Source: Phenylobacterium sp. (GTDB taxonomy: Bacteria > Pseudomonadota > Alphaproteobacteria > Caulobacterales > Caulobacteraceae). From it: a stretch of 45,365 bases of DNA. Shown piece after piece: positions 16,797 to 25,100 of the stretch (position 1 is the first letter of the stretch; each line of letters starts with the position of its first letter). The DNA lies in NCBI RefSeq assembly GCF_030654915.1, contig NZ_JAURWM010000070.1:1-45365 (forward strand), in the 5' to 3' direction. The notes below the pieces were generated by a model, which saw only the letters and a list, made by a program, of their open reading frames with translations, did not search any database and was not told where the DNA came from. Made by a program: the position numbers and the translations under genes.

Positions 16797-19312
16797 CCCT
16801 TTTGGCCCTGCGGTTCGCCGCCCGTGAACTGCGCTCGGGGGTGAAGGGGTTCCGGATCTTCCTGGCGTGCCTGGCGCTGGGCGTGGCGGCCATCGCGGCG
16901 GCTGGCTCGACGGCGGAGGCCTCCCGCCAGGGCCTGGCCAGCCAGGCGCGGGAAATCCTTGGCGGGGACCTGGCCGTCACCGTCGAGCAGAGGCTGTTCG
17001 ATCCCACCGAGCGCCAGGCCATCGAGGCGACCGGCAAGACCGCCTGGGCGGTCGCCGCGAGGGCCATGGCCCAGGCTCCGTCCGGCGAACGGCGGCTGGT
17101 GGAGCTTCGCGGTGTCAGCGAGGCCTACCCCTTGGCGGGGCAGGTGACGCTGGAGGGCGGTGGCGGGTTGGCGCAGGCGCTGGCGCCGCAGGGCGGCGTG
17201 GCCGGGGCGGTGGTCGAGCGGGTGCTGCTCGATCGCCTGGGGCTCAAGATCGGCGACCACATCCTGGTCGGCGAGCTGCCGCTGATCGTGCGCGGCGTGC
17301 TGGTGCAGGAACCTGACCGGCTGTCGCGAGGCTTTGCGCTGGGGCCGCGCGTCATGGTGCGTCGCCAAGCGGTGGAGGCGGGCGGCTTCCTGCAGCCGGG
17401 CTTGCAGTTCGTCGAGACGGCGCGGATCGCCCTGCCGGACGGCGTATCGCCGACCCAGGCCCGCAAGGCGCTGCGCAAGGTGATCGAGGATAGCGGCGTG
17501 AGGATGCGCGACCGCGAGGACGCCGCGCCCGGCATCCGCTGGCTGATCGATCAGCTCGAATACTTCCTGGGCTTCATCGGCCTGGCGTCGCTGGTGGCCG
17601 GAGGCCTGGGCGTCTTCGGCGCCGTCACCGCCTTCCTGGAGGAGCGCAAGCCGGCCATCGCGGTGCTAAAGGCGCTGGGGGCCGAGGGCGCCTTCATCCG
17701 CAATCTCTATTTGGCGCAGATCGGGGTTTTGGCCCTGTTGGGCGTGGCCATCGGCTTGGTGCTGGGGGCCGCCGCGCCGTTCGTGTTGGGCGGGCTGATC
17801 CCCGACGACCTTCCGGTTCCGGCCCTGTTCGCGCTCTATCCGGGACCGCTGATCCGCGCTGGCGCATTTGGCCTGCTGTCGGCGGCGGCCTTTTCGCTGG
17901 TTCCCCTGGCGCGTGCCCGAGCCACGCCGCCCGCCAGCCTGTTCCGCCGCGACGTCCAGGGCGGCTTGAAGCTCAGCGTCGAGACGGTGGGCGCGGCCAT
18001 TGCTGGCCTGGCCCTGGCGGCGCTGTCGGTGCTGACGGCCCCGACGCCGCTGGCGGCGGGCCTCATGATCGGCGGAGTGGCGGTGTCCTTCGTCCTGCTC
18101 TGGGGTCTGGGCCTGCTGGCCGCGAAGGCTGCGGGCCGGCTACGGGCGGGCACGCGCGGATCGCTGCGGATGGGGCTCGCCAATCTGGCTGGGCCGCGCT
18201 CGGCGGCGCGCACGGCGGCTCCGGCCATTGGCCTTGGGGTGGGACTGCTGGCCTCGGTGGTGCTGATCCAGTCCAGCCTGCTGCGTCAGGTGGCCGAGGT
18301 GGCGCCCAAGACCGCGCCGGCCATGGTGTTCACCGAGATCCCCGGCGCGCGGGCCGCCGAGTTCGACCGCGTGGTCGGCGCCGCTTTCGGCGAGAAGCTC
18401 ACTGTCGACAATTATCTGCGCGCGCCCTTCCTGACCGGGCGCGTCGTGGCGCTGAACGGCAAACCGGTGGACCGCAAGGCGATCGCCGAGAAGGAGCGCT
18501 GGGCCTATGACAACGACATCTCGATCTCGGCCATCGGCGCCGAGCCGCCGTCGGCGCAGGTGATCGAGGGCAGGTGGTGGCCAGCGGCCTATTCCGGCGC
18601 GCCGCTGCTCGCCATGGAGATCGACGCCGCCAAGGCCGGCGGGCTGAAGGTCGGCGACACTGTGACCCTCCAAGTCCTGGGCCGGGAGATCGAGGCGAAG
18701 CTCGCGGTCCTGCGCAAGGTCGATGTCGGCGGCTTCGGGGCGAGTTTCCCGCTGGTCCTGACGCCGTCGGCGCTGGAGGGCGCGGAATTGCGTCATGTCG
18801 CCATCGCCAAGGGCGACAAGGCGCAGGAGACGAGGGTGACCCAGGCCCTGGGGCGCGATTTCCCGGAGGTGAACGTCATCTCGGTGCGCGAGCAACTGGA
18901 AGCGGCCACCGACCTGTTCGACCGGCTGGCCCTGGCGATCCGTGGCGCGGCGGCGGTGGCGGCCCTGGCGGGCCTGCTGGTGCTGACCGGGGCCATCGCC
19001 GCCCGGGCTCAGGCGCGGACGCGGGAAGCCTCGATCCTCAAGGTGCTGGGGGCTTCACGATTGCAGATCATTTCCGCCTACGTGCTGGAGTACGGCGCGG
19101 TAGGGGTGATCGCCGGCCTGACTGGCGTCGCGCTGGGGTGCCTGGCGGCCTGGCCGGTGGTGACGCTGGTGTTCAAGGCGGACTGGGCCGTTGACTGGAC
19201 CGGGGTTGCGGCCTTGGTCGGAGGCGCGGCTGTCATGGCCGGGCTGGGGGGTGTGTTGGCGTCGCTGCATGCGCTCGCCAAACGACCGGCTGCCGCACTT
19301 CGTGCTGAATGA
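16793..19312 (+). CDS. ybbP: ABC transporter permease with FtsX domains, YbbP-like
   Basis: An 839-residue inner-membrane permease, the partner of the preceding ATPase. One N-terminal membrane helix is followed by a periplasmic MacB-type core domain. Then come two FtsX cassettes: the first at about 255-375 (FLGFIGLASLVAGGLGVFGAV, LGVAIGLVLGAAAPFVLGG), and the second at the C-terminus (AAAVAALAGLLVLTGAIAAR, EYGAVGVIAGLTGVALGCLA). Between them lies a second large periplasmic domain (about 500-710). Ten or so transmembrane segments and the length fit the YbbP family. It is translationally coupled to the ATPase by a four-base overlap and ends 49 bases before a small hypothetical gene. Confidence 0.93.
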   Translation: MTLLALRFAARELRSGVKGFRIFLACLALGVAAIAAAGSTAEASRQGLASQAREILGGDLAVTVEQRLFDPTERQAIEATGKTAWAVAARAMAQAPSGERRLVELRGVSEAYPLAGQVTLEGGGGLAQALAPQGGVAGAVVERVLLDRLGLKIGDHILVGELPLIVRGVLVQEPDRLSRGFALGPRVMVRRQAVEAGGFLQPGLQFVETARIALPDGVSPTQARKALRKVIEDSGVRMRDREDAAPGIRWLIDQLEYFLGFIGLASLVAGGLGVFGAVTAFLEERKPAIAVLKALGAEGAFIRNLYLAQIGVLALLGVAIGLVLGAAAPFVLGGLIPDDLPVPALFALYPGPLIRAGAFGLLSAAAFSLVPLARARATPPASLFRRDVQGGLKLSVETVGAAIAGLALAALSVLTAPTPLAAGLMIGGVAVSFVLLWGLGLLAAKAAGRLRAGTRGSLRMGLANLAGPRSAARTAAPAIGLGVGLLASVVLIQSSLLRQVAEVAPKTAPAMVFTEIPGARAAEFDRVVGAAFGEKLTVDNYLRAPFLTGRVVALNGKPVDRKAIAEKERWAYDNDISISAIGAEPPSAQVIEGRWWPAAYSGAPLLAMEIDAAKAGGLKVGDTVTLQVLGREIEAKLAVLRKVDVGGFGASFPLVLTPSALEGAELRHVAIAKGDKAQETRVTQALGRDFPEVNVISVREQLEAATDLFDRLALAIRGAAAVAALAGLLVLTGAIAARAQARTREASILKVLGASRLQIISAYVLEYGAVGVIAGLTGVALGCLAAWPVVTLVFKADWAVDWTGVAALVGGAAVMAGLGGVLASLHALAKRPAAALRAE

Positions 19313-19361
19313 TCGTCCCATATTAAGAATCTGGTCACCAACGCAGCGCGTATTCCTGTTA

Positions 19362-19622
19362 ATGATGTCCGCTCAGCACACCAGTCCCGCTTTCGATCAT
19401 GGCGCCGCGCTAAGGGTGCCGCCGCCGCATGACACTCGTAGCTGGCACAAGCTGTGGGCCTGGCTGGGCGACGACGCCCAGGCCATGACCGAGGCCGGCG
19501 CGGTGCAGGTCTGCACCCCCGACGGATGGACCATCGCCCAGCCCGGCGACTGGATCGTGCTGTCGGTCAGCGGCGATTTCCATGTCGCGCGCACCGGCGG
19601 CCGCCGCTTCTGGGACGCCTGA
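19362..19622 (+). CDS. Small hypothetical protein, 86 residues
   Basis: I do not recognise this gene. From the ATG at 19362 (a second ATG follows at 19365) the product is MMSAQHTSPAFDHGAALR followed by a compact stretch TRSWHKLWAWLGDDAQAMTE and the strand-rich end DGWTIAQPGDWIVLSVSGDF, which looks like a small beta domain. There is no signal peptide or membrane segment and no good ribosome site, which lowers confidence. The frame is open upstream into the ybbP gene, but that part is a shadow. It lies 49 bases after ybbP on the same strand and is followed by the terminator of the convergent PEPxxWA-CTERM gene. Confidence 0.55.
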   Translation: MMSAQHTSPAFDHGAALRVPPPHDTRSWHKLWAWLGDDAQAMTEAGAVQVCTPDGWTIAQPGDWIVLSVSGDFHVARTGGRRFWDA

Positions 19623-19624
19623 AC

Positions 19625-19658
19625 GACAAAACGCCGCCCGCCTTTCGGCGAGCGGCGT
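19625..19658 (-). terminator. Intrinsic terminator of the PEPxxWA-CTERM gene
   Basis: Read on the minus strand, a 12-bp stem with one mismatch (ACGCCGCTCGCC pairing with GGCGGGCGGCGT, plus positions 19647-19658 and 19631-19642) closes on a GAAA tetraloop and is followed by TTTTGTC. This is a classical Rho-independent terminator 23 bases past the stop of the minus-strand gene. It is not followed by T on the plus strand. Confidence 0.85.
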
Positions 19659-19681
19659 CCTGATGTCTTAAGCGCTAGAGC

Positions 19682-20371
19682 TTAGGCGAAGGCATAGGCC
19701 TGACGGCGACGCGAGGTGCGGACCATTGAGCCGACAGCGCCGAAGCCAATGATCATCATGGCCCAGGTGGCCGGTTCCGGCACGGCGCTGCTCAGCGGGG
19801 CGCTGATGGTGATGTTGTCCAGGATGAGCTGATCGTAGCCATACTTGTTGAACTTATTGCCGCTGATGCTTTGGACCCGGAGTTCGTCGAAGAGTTGGCC
19901 ATCGGTTCCAGAGAAGCCGATCGTCTTCAACGACGATGAGGCGATGTTGCCGAGCCCGTTGACGAAGCCGCTGAACACCAAGGCGCCGTCCTGGAACAGT
20001 TGGTATTGCAGTTTGGCGTTACCAAACCAGTTGCTGCCGCCGGCGAGGAACTCGATGGCGCTGAAGTCGCCGCCGTCGGCCAGCGAGATCTTGGTGTAGC
20101 CGGAGCCGCCGCCCAGCGGGGTCCAGCTGTGCTTGCCGACTGGGTTCAGGGTGGTCAGGGTGGTCAACTCGCGGCCGACGTACTGAACCTTGACGCCGCC
20201 TTCGGTGTAGCCGGCGGCGCCATTGTAGAACGTGCCGCCGATGGCTTCGAAGCCATTGGAGTTGCCGGTTGCGCCCAGGAAATCGCCGTTGTGGACGGTG
20301 ACGCCAGCTTGCGCGGCGGTGGAGATCGACAGACCGGCGGCCAGCGCCAAGACCAGACCCTTGATATTCAT
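19682..20371 (-). CDS. Exported PEPxxWA-CTERM sorting-domain protein
   Basis: A 229-residue secreted protein. The ATG at 20371, after a purine-rich GGGGGCTGA site, gives a clean signal peptide (MNIKGLVLALAAGLSISTAAQAG). The middle (about 24-195) is rich in Gly, Ser, Thr and aromatic residues in short strands (GGTFYNGAAGYTEGGVKVQY, DNITISAPL), consistent with a beta-sandwich binding or matrix domain. The C-terminus is a sorting signal: VPEPATWAMMIIGFGAVGS, then a basic tail RTSRRRQAYAF. Such signals are recognised by exosortase-type transpeptidases; none is in this window. It has its own terminator and stands alone, so it is probably a separately regulated surface or exopolysaccharide-associated protein. 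Ligand unknown. Confidence 0.88.
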   Translation of the reverse strand: MNIKGLVLALAAGLSISTAAQAGVTVHNGDFLGATGNSNGFEAIGGTFYNGAAGYTEGGVKVQYVGRELTTLTTLNPVGKHSWTPLGGGSGYTKISLADGGDFSAIEFLAGGSNWFGNAKLQYQLFQDGALVFSGFVNGLGNIASSSLKTIGFSGTDGQLFDELRVQSISGNKFNKYGYDQLILDNITISAPLSSAVPEPATWAMMIIGFGAVGSMVRTSRRRQAYAFA

Positions 20372-20542
20372 ATTCAGCCCCCGATGTGGGCCGCCGCGGC
20401 GTCCCAATTTGAATTCACGAATTGTCACATCGCAAAGGCGGCGCCACCTGGCAGGCGAGTTTGTCGGTCATTGAGGGAATTATGTCGTTCCGCGCCCGGC
20501 CCGCTCGGCGCTAGATCGCTCCAGACTTGAAGGAGCCCTGCG

Positions 20543-20803
20543 ATGTTGTTGCTGAAGCCCAATTGCGAGTGCTGCGACCGGGACCTGCCGCCCGCCTCGC
20601 CGCACGCGCGCATTTGCTCCTTCGAGTGCACGTTCTGCGCCGACTGCGTCGATCAGGTCCTGAACGGGGTCTGCCCGAACTGCGGCGGGAACTTCGCGCC
20701 GCGCCCGATCCGGCCGGTCTCGTTGCTGGCGAGCAGGCCGGCTTCGAGCGAGCGGGTGCTGGGAACTGGCGAGGCCTGTGTCGCGCGCAGGTCGGCGGCC
20801 TAG
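20543..20803 (+). CDS. DUF1272 zinc-ribbon-like small protein
   Basis: An 86-residue cytoplasmic protein of family DUF1272. The conserved core MLLLKPNCECCDRDLPP, RICSFECTFCADC and VCPNCGG supplies cysteines at 8, 10, 11, 25, 29, 32, 35, 44 and 47, in a double zinc-ribbon-like pattern. The tail after residue 55 is not conserved and is probably disordered. An AAGGAG site at 20530-20535 lies seven bases before the ATG. The family's function is unknown; metal binding is inferred from the cysteines. Its stop overlaps the stop of the convergent PilZ gene (20800-20803). Confidence 0.9.
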   Translation: MLLLKPNCECCDRDLPPASPHARICSFECTFCADCVDQVLNGVCPNCGGNFAPRPIRPVSLLASRPASSERVLGTGEACVARRSAA

Positions 20804-21138
20804 CTTTTGAGAGCTTCCCAGGCCTGACGGGCGGCGGTGAGGCGTTCTTCGGTGTTGGTGGCGATCTGGGTCTGGGCGTCGAAAGCCACGCCGGTCATGT
20901 CGCCGCGCCGCCAGCGCGTGCGCACGTCATAGACGACGCCGCCCTGAAGCTGCAGCACGACGAACCGTGGCGGCAGCGGATAGATCGATGAGATCTGCAA
21001 CCGCGCGCCGCCCTTGCTGAGATCGACGATCGAGCAATCGGCCCAATGGGCCATGGCGGGGCCATAGAAGACCCGGGCCCGAAGGTTGGTGTCCTGGCGG
21101 GGGGATTCGCGACGGTCGATGTCGTTGAGGGCGCTCAC
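20800..21138 (-). CDS. PilZ domain protein
   Basis: A 112-residue single-domain PilZ protein. It has the N-terminal arginine-rich motif RRESPRQDTNLRARVFYG, corresponding to the RxxxR c-di-GMP contact, and the DLSKGGARLQ stretch matching the D/NxSxxG motif. The rest of the barrel (VLQLQGGVVYDVRTRWRRGD, MTGVAFDAQT) is present. It should therefore bind c-di-GMP, which fits the GGDEF-EAL protein encoded further on, although no direct link is visible. I prefer the GTG at 21138, three bases after a strong GGAAGAG site. Another GTG at 21207 would add 23 residues but has no ribosome site. Confidence 0.88.
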   Translation of the reverse strand: MSALNDIDRRESPRQDTNLRARVFYGPAMAHWADCSIVDLSKGGARLQISSIYPLPPRFVVLQLQGGVVYDVRTRWRRGDMTGVAFDAQTQIATNTEERLTAARQAWEALKS

Positions 21139-21247
21139 GGGCTCTTCCTGACAGGAAACGCTTTCGGCTAGCTTAACCTTATCGTCTTCCCAAAGCGTTG
21201 AAAGCACACGAATTGTGGCGCGTGAAAAGGCGGCGCTTCGTCGCGTC

Positions 21248-21865
21248 CTAGGGTTGAGACGCTGAAAGTCCTTTAATCAGACCCTGCACGTAGGCGCGCA
21301 TTCCGTCCGCCATTGAGACCGCGCCGCCGCTGAGCAACCACTGCAGGCGCAGCCCGTCCAGCACCGCCGTCATGTTGGCGGCCTCCAGGTCGGGGTCTAG
21401 GTCTGCCCGCAGATCGCCGGCTTGGGCGGCTTCGCGAAAAGCTTCGGCCAGCATCGCGCGGAAGCTCTCATAGCGCTGGACGAAATAGGCGTTGATCTCC
21501 GATCCGTCCTGCAGGTGCTCGGCCGAGAGCGTGACATCCAGCGCGGTCAGGATCGGATCGGCCTCCAAGTCGGCGCCAAACTCGGCCATTCGCAGCAACA
21601 GGGGCAGGCCGCGGGCGTCGCGAACCTGCTCCAAGGTCTCGTCTTGCTCGCGGTCGCCTTCCGCGATCACCGCCAGCAACAGGTGGTTCTTGGTGGGGAA
21701 ATGATAGAGCAGGCCGGCGTCGGTCAGACCCGCCTCCTGGGCGATGGCGGCCAGGCTGGCGCCCTTGAAGCCCTGCCGCGAGAACAGGCGGCGTGCGGCC
21801 TCCAGCACCGCCGTGCGCCGGGCGCGGCCGCGCGGCTGCCGGGTTCCAGGTGGCGAAGATGTCAT
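21248..21865 (-). CDS. TetR/AcrR family transcriptional regulator
   Basis: A 205-residue TetR-family repressor. The N-terminal helix-turn-helix spans about residues 16-62 (ARRTAVLEAARRLFSRQGFK, then GASLAAIAQEAGLTDAGLLY and HFPTKNHLL). The C-terminal ligand domain is all-helical, with a C-terminal stretch typical of the group (AVLDGLRLQWLLSG). The start overlaps the stop of the deacetylase gene by one base (TGATG), so it is the last gene of the sugar operon beginning at 24930 and is most likely its regulator. A palindrome upstream of the operon at 24970-24977 is a candidate site. The inducer is probably a sugar or sugar phosphate of the pathway (inference). Confidence 0.92.
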   Translation of the reverse strand: MTSSPPGTRQPRGRARRTAVLEAARRLFSRQGFKGASLAAIAQEAGLTDAGLLYHFPTKNHLLLAVIAEGDREQDETLEQVRDARGLPLLLRMAEFGADLEADPILTALDVTLSAEHLQDGSEINAYFVQRYESFRAMLAEAFREAAQAGDLRADLDPDLEAANMTAVLDGLRLQWLLSGGAVSMADGMRAYVQGLIKGLSASQP

Positions 21866-22701
21866 CAGATCATGCCGCGCTGCAGGTTGCGCAGCGGACG
21901 GAAGCTGATCGGGCGCAGCCGCTGGCCGGCCATCAGTTCGGCGGTTTGCCGGGACATGGCGCAGGCGTGGTCGTTCACCCGGATATGGGCCTGGGTGGTG
22001 TCGTAGCCGCGCAGTTCTGGGCCGTCATAGACCGGATGCAGATTGACCTCGGCGACACCGGGTTCCAGCGCGGGCAGGACCTGAGCCAGCAAGTCGGCGG
22101 TCGGTCTGCCCCATTCGGAGACGAACTCGTCGGGGAAGACCACGCCTCGCGCCAGGGCCTGCGCCCGGCACGGGAAGCCGAGCCTGGCCTCGAGGCCTGG
22201 TCCGACCATCCGCAGCGGCAGGGCGAACTCAAGCGCCATTTCCACATAGATCTCGAAGAACCGCGGATCGATCTGGTTGCCGCCCATATGGGAGTCGATG
22301 TGGGTGACATCGACGCCCCAGGAGATGGCCTGCTGGATCTGGGCGCGGCACTCGCGGCGCACATCCTCCGGATCGGCATGGCGCATGACATGGCCGACAT
22401 TGGTCGGCAGGTAGCCGTCCTGGTCGTGCAGCGACCAGGCGCCGGTCAGCGAGCGCCACCGATAGCCGGGGTACTCGGCGGTCAGGGTCAGGTGGACGCC
22501 GACGTCGAGGCCCTGAAACATGTCCACCGCCTCCCGCGCCCAGGGGCAGGGGACCATCAGGGTGGCGCTGGTGGCCACGCCCTCGCGCATGGCTTCGAGG
22601 CAGGCCAGGTTCGCGGCGTGGCTGGAGCCGATGTCGTCGCAATTGACGATCAGCAGCCGCTCTTCGGGACCGTATCCGAGACGTTCGACAAGGCTCATCA
22701 T
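21865..22701 (-). CDS. ChbG/YdjC-like carbohydrate deacetylase
   Basis: A 278-residue enzyme of the YdjC/ChbG family, which removes one acetyl group from chitooligosaccharides or related N-acetyl sugars. The metal and catalytic set is visible: Asp22-Asp23 in LLIVNCDDIGSSHAAN, His70 in LDVGVHLTLTAEYPG, and His134 and His138 in THIDSHMGGNQ. VNLHPVYD supplies the later histidine. It is cytoplasmic, with no signal peptide. It starts 11 bases after the GH4 gene; a second ATG lies at 22698. In E. coli the homologue chbG sits directly after chbF, a GH4 enzyme, in the chitobiose operon, so the neighbour order here supports a role in breaking down an acetylated beta-linked disaccharide. Confidence 0.9.
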   Translation of the reverse strand: MMSLVERLGYGPEERLLIVNCDDIGSSHAANLACLEAMREGVATSATLMVPCPWAREAVDMFQGLDVGVHLTLTAEYPGYRWRSLTGAWSLHDQDGYLPTNVGHVMRHADPEDVRRECRAQIQQAISWGVDVTHIDSHMGGNQIDPRFFEIYVEMALEFALPLRMVGPGLEARLGFPCRAQALARGVVFPDEFVSEWGRPTADLLAQVLPALEPGVAEVNLHPVYDGPELRGYDTTQAHIRVNDHACAMSRQTAELMAGQRLRPISFRPLRNLQRGMI

Positions 22702-22711
22702 CGCGCGGTCC

Positions 22712-23983
22712 TCAGTGGAAGTTCAGGCCGTGGGCGTTCAGCAATTCATCCAGCATTGGCGCGGCCACGTCGAGGTCGCCGACCAGCGGATGAGCGAGCA
22801 GGGCCTGGAGGGCGATGTCGCGGCTGCGGGTCATGGCCGCCTGGACCGTCAAGGTCTCGTGGGTCTTCACCGCCTGGACCAGGCCGCGATAGGCCAGCGG
22901 GATCTCACCGACCGGCAGGGCGGTGGCGCCCTGGGCGTCCACACGGCAAAGGGTTTCGACAGCGACGTCGTCAGGCAGGCTGGCGACCGCGCCCCGGTTC
23001 AGAGTGCTCATGACGATCTTCGTCCCCCGGTCGTTGCGGATGGCGTCCAGAGTGTCGAAGGTGACGCCGCTATAGCCTTCGCCGCCGCGCCGGATCAGGG
23101 CCGGCGGCTTGGTGTGGACGGCGGGGTCCGCGGCCTCGGCGAGGACCTCGGCCTCGATGTCCATGACGGCCTGGGCGCGTGTGCGGGACGCGGCTTGCAG
23201 TTCGGCCAGTTCGGCGCGGCGATGGAAATAGAGGTCTGCGTACTTCTCCACCGGGATCGCGCCGAGCAGGGGGGCGATCTTCAGGGCCGAGGCGAAGAGG
23301 GCGTTGTCGCCGTTGTAGGCTTGGGCCAGCCAGGCGATAGCCGCCGGCGTCACGTCCTCGCCCTTGACGGTGATGGCGTGGATGAAGCCCAGATGGTTCA
23401 AGCCGACACTGGCGATCTCGACGGCGCCGAATTGCGCGGCGAGCATGCTCCGGAGCCTGGCCTGCATGAGCGGAATGCTGGAACAGAGACCGACCAGCCT
23501 GGCGCTGGTGTGGTTGAGGACAGCTTCGGTGACCACCCCGCTGGGGTTGGTGTAGTTCAAGATCATCGCGTTCGGCGCGACCTCGGCGATCACCTGGGCG
23601 ACCTGGATCATCACCGGGATGGTCCGCAGGGCCTTGAACATGCCGCCTGGCCCGGTGGTCTCCTGGCCGATCACGCCGTAGCGCAGCGGGATGGTCTCAT
23701 CGATCTGACGGGCGGCCATGCCGCCGACGCGGATCTGGGTGACCACGAAGTCGGCGCCCTTGGCGGCGACAGCGAGGTCGGCGCTCTCGCGCACCGAGAT
23801 ATTCTGGCCACTCGCCTGCACCATCCGGCGGGTGAGGCCGGTCATGACCGCCAGGCGCTCGGGGTTGGAGTCGATCAGGCTGAGTTCGGCGATCCCGAGG
23901 TCAGGCCGCGCCAGCACGCCCTCGACGATTTCCGGCGTGTAGCTGCCGCCGGCCCCGACGATACACAGGCTGATTTCGGTCAT
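22712..23983 (-). CDS. Glycoside hydrolase family 4 (6-phospho-beta-glucosidase-like)
   Basis: A 423-residue NAD+- and metal-dependent GH4 enzyme, which cleaves 6-phospho-glycosides by a redox-elimination route. The Rossmann start CIVGAGGSYTPEIVEGV, ILNYTNPSG (141-149), the metal cysteine Cys167 in VGLCSSIP and the metal histidine His197 in GLNHLGF are all intact. The stretch GQETTGPGGMFKALRTIPV fits the phospho-beta-glucosidase branch. The ATG at 23983 overlaps the kinase stop (ATGA, 23980-23983). The frame is open further upstream, but only through kinase shadow. GH4 6-phospho enzymes need a phosphorylated substrate, normally made by a PTS; here the upstream kinase could make it. Confidence 0.93.
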   Translation of the reverse strand: MTEISLCIVGAGGSYTPEIVEGVLARPDLGIAELSLIDSNPERLAVMTGLTRRMVQASGQNISVRESADLAVAAKGADFVVTQIRVGGMAARQIDETIPLRYGVIGQETTGPGGMFKALRTIPVMIQVAQVIAEVAPNAMILNYTNPSGVVTEAVLNHTSARLVGLCSSIPLMQARLRSMLAAQFGAVEIASVGLNHLGFIHAITVKGEDVTPAAIAWLAQAYNGDNALFASALKIAPLLGAIPVEKYADLYFHRRAELAELQAASRTRAQAVMDIEAEVLAEAADPAVHTKPPALIRRGGEGYSGVTFDTLDAIRNDRGTKIVMSTLNRGAVASLPDDVAVETLCRVDAQGATALPVGEIPLAYRGLVQAVKTHETLTVQAAMTRSRDIALQALLAHPLVGDLDVAAPMLDELLNAHGLNFH

Positions 23984-24930
23984 GAGGCGGTCTCCAGGGC
24001 TTGGGCGAGGGAGGCGAATAGCGGGCGAGGGGGGCGCCCCATCTGGAAGGCGGCCAGCACCGCGGCGCCGACTTCCGGGGCCAGGGCGACGGGAACCTGG
24101 ACCGCTTGGGGGCAAGCCGCCGCCAGTCGCGCCTTCAGAAGGTCTTGCAGGACCGCGCCGCCCTGATTGATGACGCCGCCGCCAAAGGCGATCTCGAACC
24201 GCCCCGCCATCCCGGCGGTCATGGCCTGGGCGGTGAGGACATAGTCGGCGACGGCCTGTTCGACGATCCGCGTCGCGGCCACATCGCCCTGTCGCCAGGC
24301 GTCGAAGACCACCGGGGCGATGGAGGCGCGGCGCGCCTTGGCGGCCGGCTCGCGGAAGAACCAGGCGGCGAAATCTCGCGCCTCCACTCGGCAATGCGCC
24401 AAGACCAGGTCACGCAGTTCGGTCGGCGGAGCCCGGCCGTCGATCATCCGCGCGGTGAGCGCGATGGTCGCGCGGCGCAGGTCGAAGACCTCGGCCACGT
24501 CGATGCTGTCATAGATGGCCTCAGCCCCGTAGGCGTCGCGGTGGGCGGTGGTAATCCCGCTGCCGTGCTGGACCAGAGCCGAGCGCTCGGCGGGCGAGGC
24601 GCCCCAGAGGGCGACCACGCCGTCATTGACCAGGGTCAGTCGTCCATGGAGGCCCAGCCGCTCAGCGATCAGCCGATGCTGCTGCGCCTGCTCGTCGGGA
24701 TAGTCGACACCGCTCAAGCCGATGGCGAGGTGGGCGACATCGGCCAGGGTGACGCCCGCCTGCCTGCATAGGCTGGCGATCATCGGCTCGACGACCGAGT
24801 AGAACGGCTGATCGGGCAGGCCGACAATCGCCGCGCCGACGTCGCGGGCCTGGGCCAGGACCTGGCCTCGGGCGTTGCAAAGTACGCCCGCCGTCTTCGC
24901 GCCGCCGCTGTCGAGGCCGATGAAGATCAT
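23980..24930 (-). CDS. BadF/BadG-type sugar kinase (N-acetylglucosamine kinase-like)
   Basis: A 316-residue ASKHA-fold ATP-dependent kinase of the BadF/BadG/BcrA/BcrD family, the family that includes mammalian-type N-acetylglucosamine kinase. The phosphate-1 motif is IFIGLDSGGAKTAGVLCN, the second is LTLVNDGVVALWGAS, and the adenosine region is FEIAFGGGVINQGG. I use the ATG at 24930, where the family begins; the open frame extends to 25089 without family sequence. It is the first gene of the operon kinase-GH4-deacetylase-TetR, linked by ATGA to the GH4 gene. The likely job is to phosphorylate the imported sugar or disaccharide so GH4 can split it. Which hydroxyl or sugar is unknown. Confidence 0.9.
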   Translation of the reverse strand: MIFIGLDSGGAKTAGVLCNARGQVLAQARDVGAAIVGLPDQPFYSVVEPMIASLCRQAGVTLADVAHLAIGLSGVDYPDEQAQQHRLIAERLGLHGRLTLVNDGVVALWGASPAERSALVQHGSGITTAHRDAYGAEAIYDSIDVAEVFDLRRATIALTARMIDGRAPPTELRDLVLAHCRVEARDFAAWFFREPAAKARRASIAPVVFDAWRQGDVAATRIVEQAVADYVLTAQAMTAGMAGRFEIAFGGGVINQGGAVLQDLLKARLAAACPQAVQVPVALAPEVGAAVLAAFQMGRPPRPLFASLAQALETAS

Positions 24931-24965
24931 GTCCGCCCTGCCGCGCCTCAGGGTGCGCGAATAAT

Positions 24966-24980
24966 TCTTGTGATCACTAA
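24966..24980. promoter_or_regulatory. Palindromic candidate operator upstream of the sugar operon
   Basis: GTGATCAC at 24970-24977 is a perfect palindrome inside the near-symmetric CTTGTGATCACTAAG. It lies about 40 bases upstream of the kinase ATG, in AT-rich DNA that contrasts with the GC-rich surroundings. It is the only strong dyad in the 170-base gap between kinase and HPP-CBS genes, so it is a reasonable site for the operon's TetR protein. Confidence 0.4.
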
Positions 24981-25100
24981 GTTTTTTATCAGCCGCCGAG
25001 CGGATGGCAAGATGCGGCGCGTGGGGGCTCGAAAAACTGTCGGGGGGATTAGACTTCGGGGGCTCCCGCAGGCGGCGCGCCTGGCGCATAAGCCCCGCCC

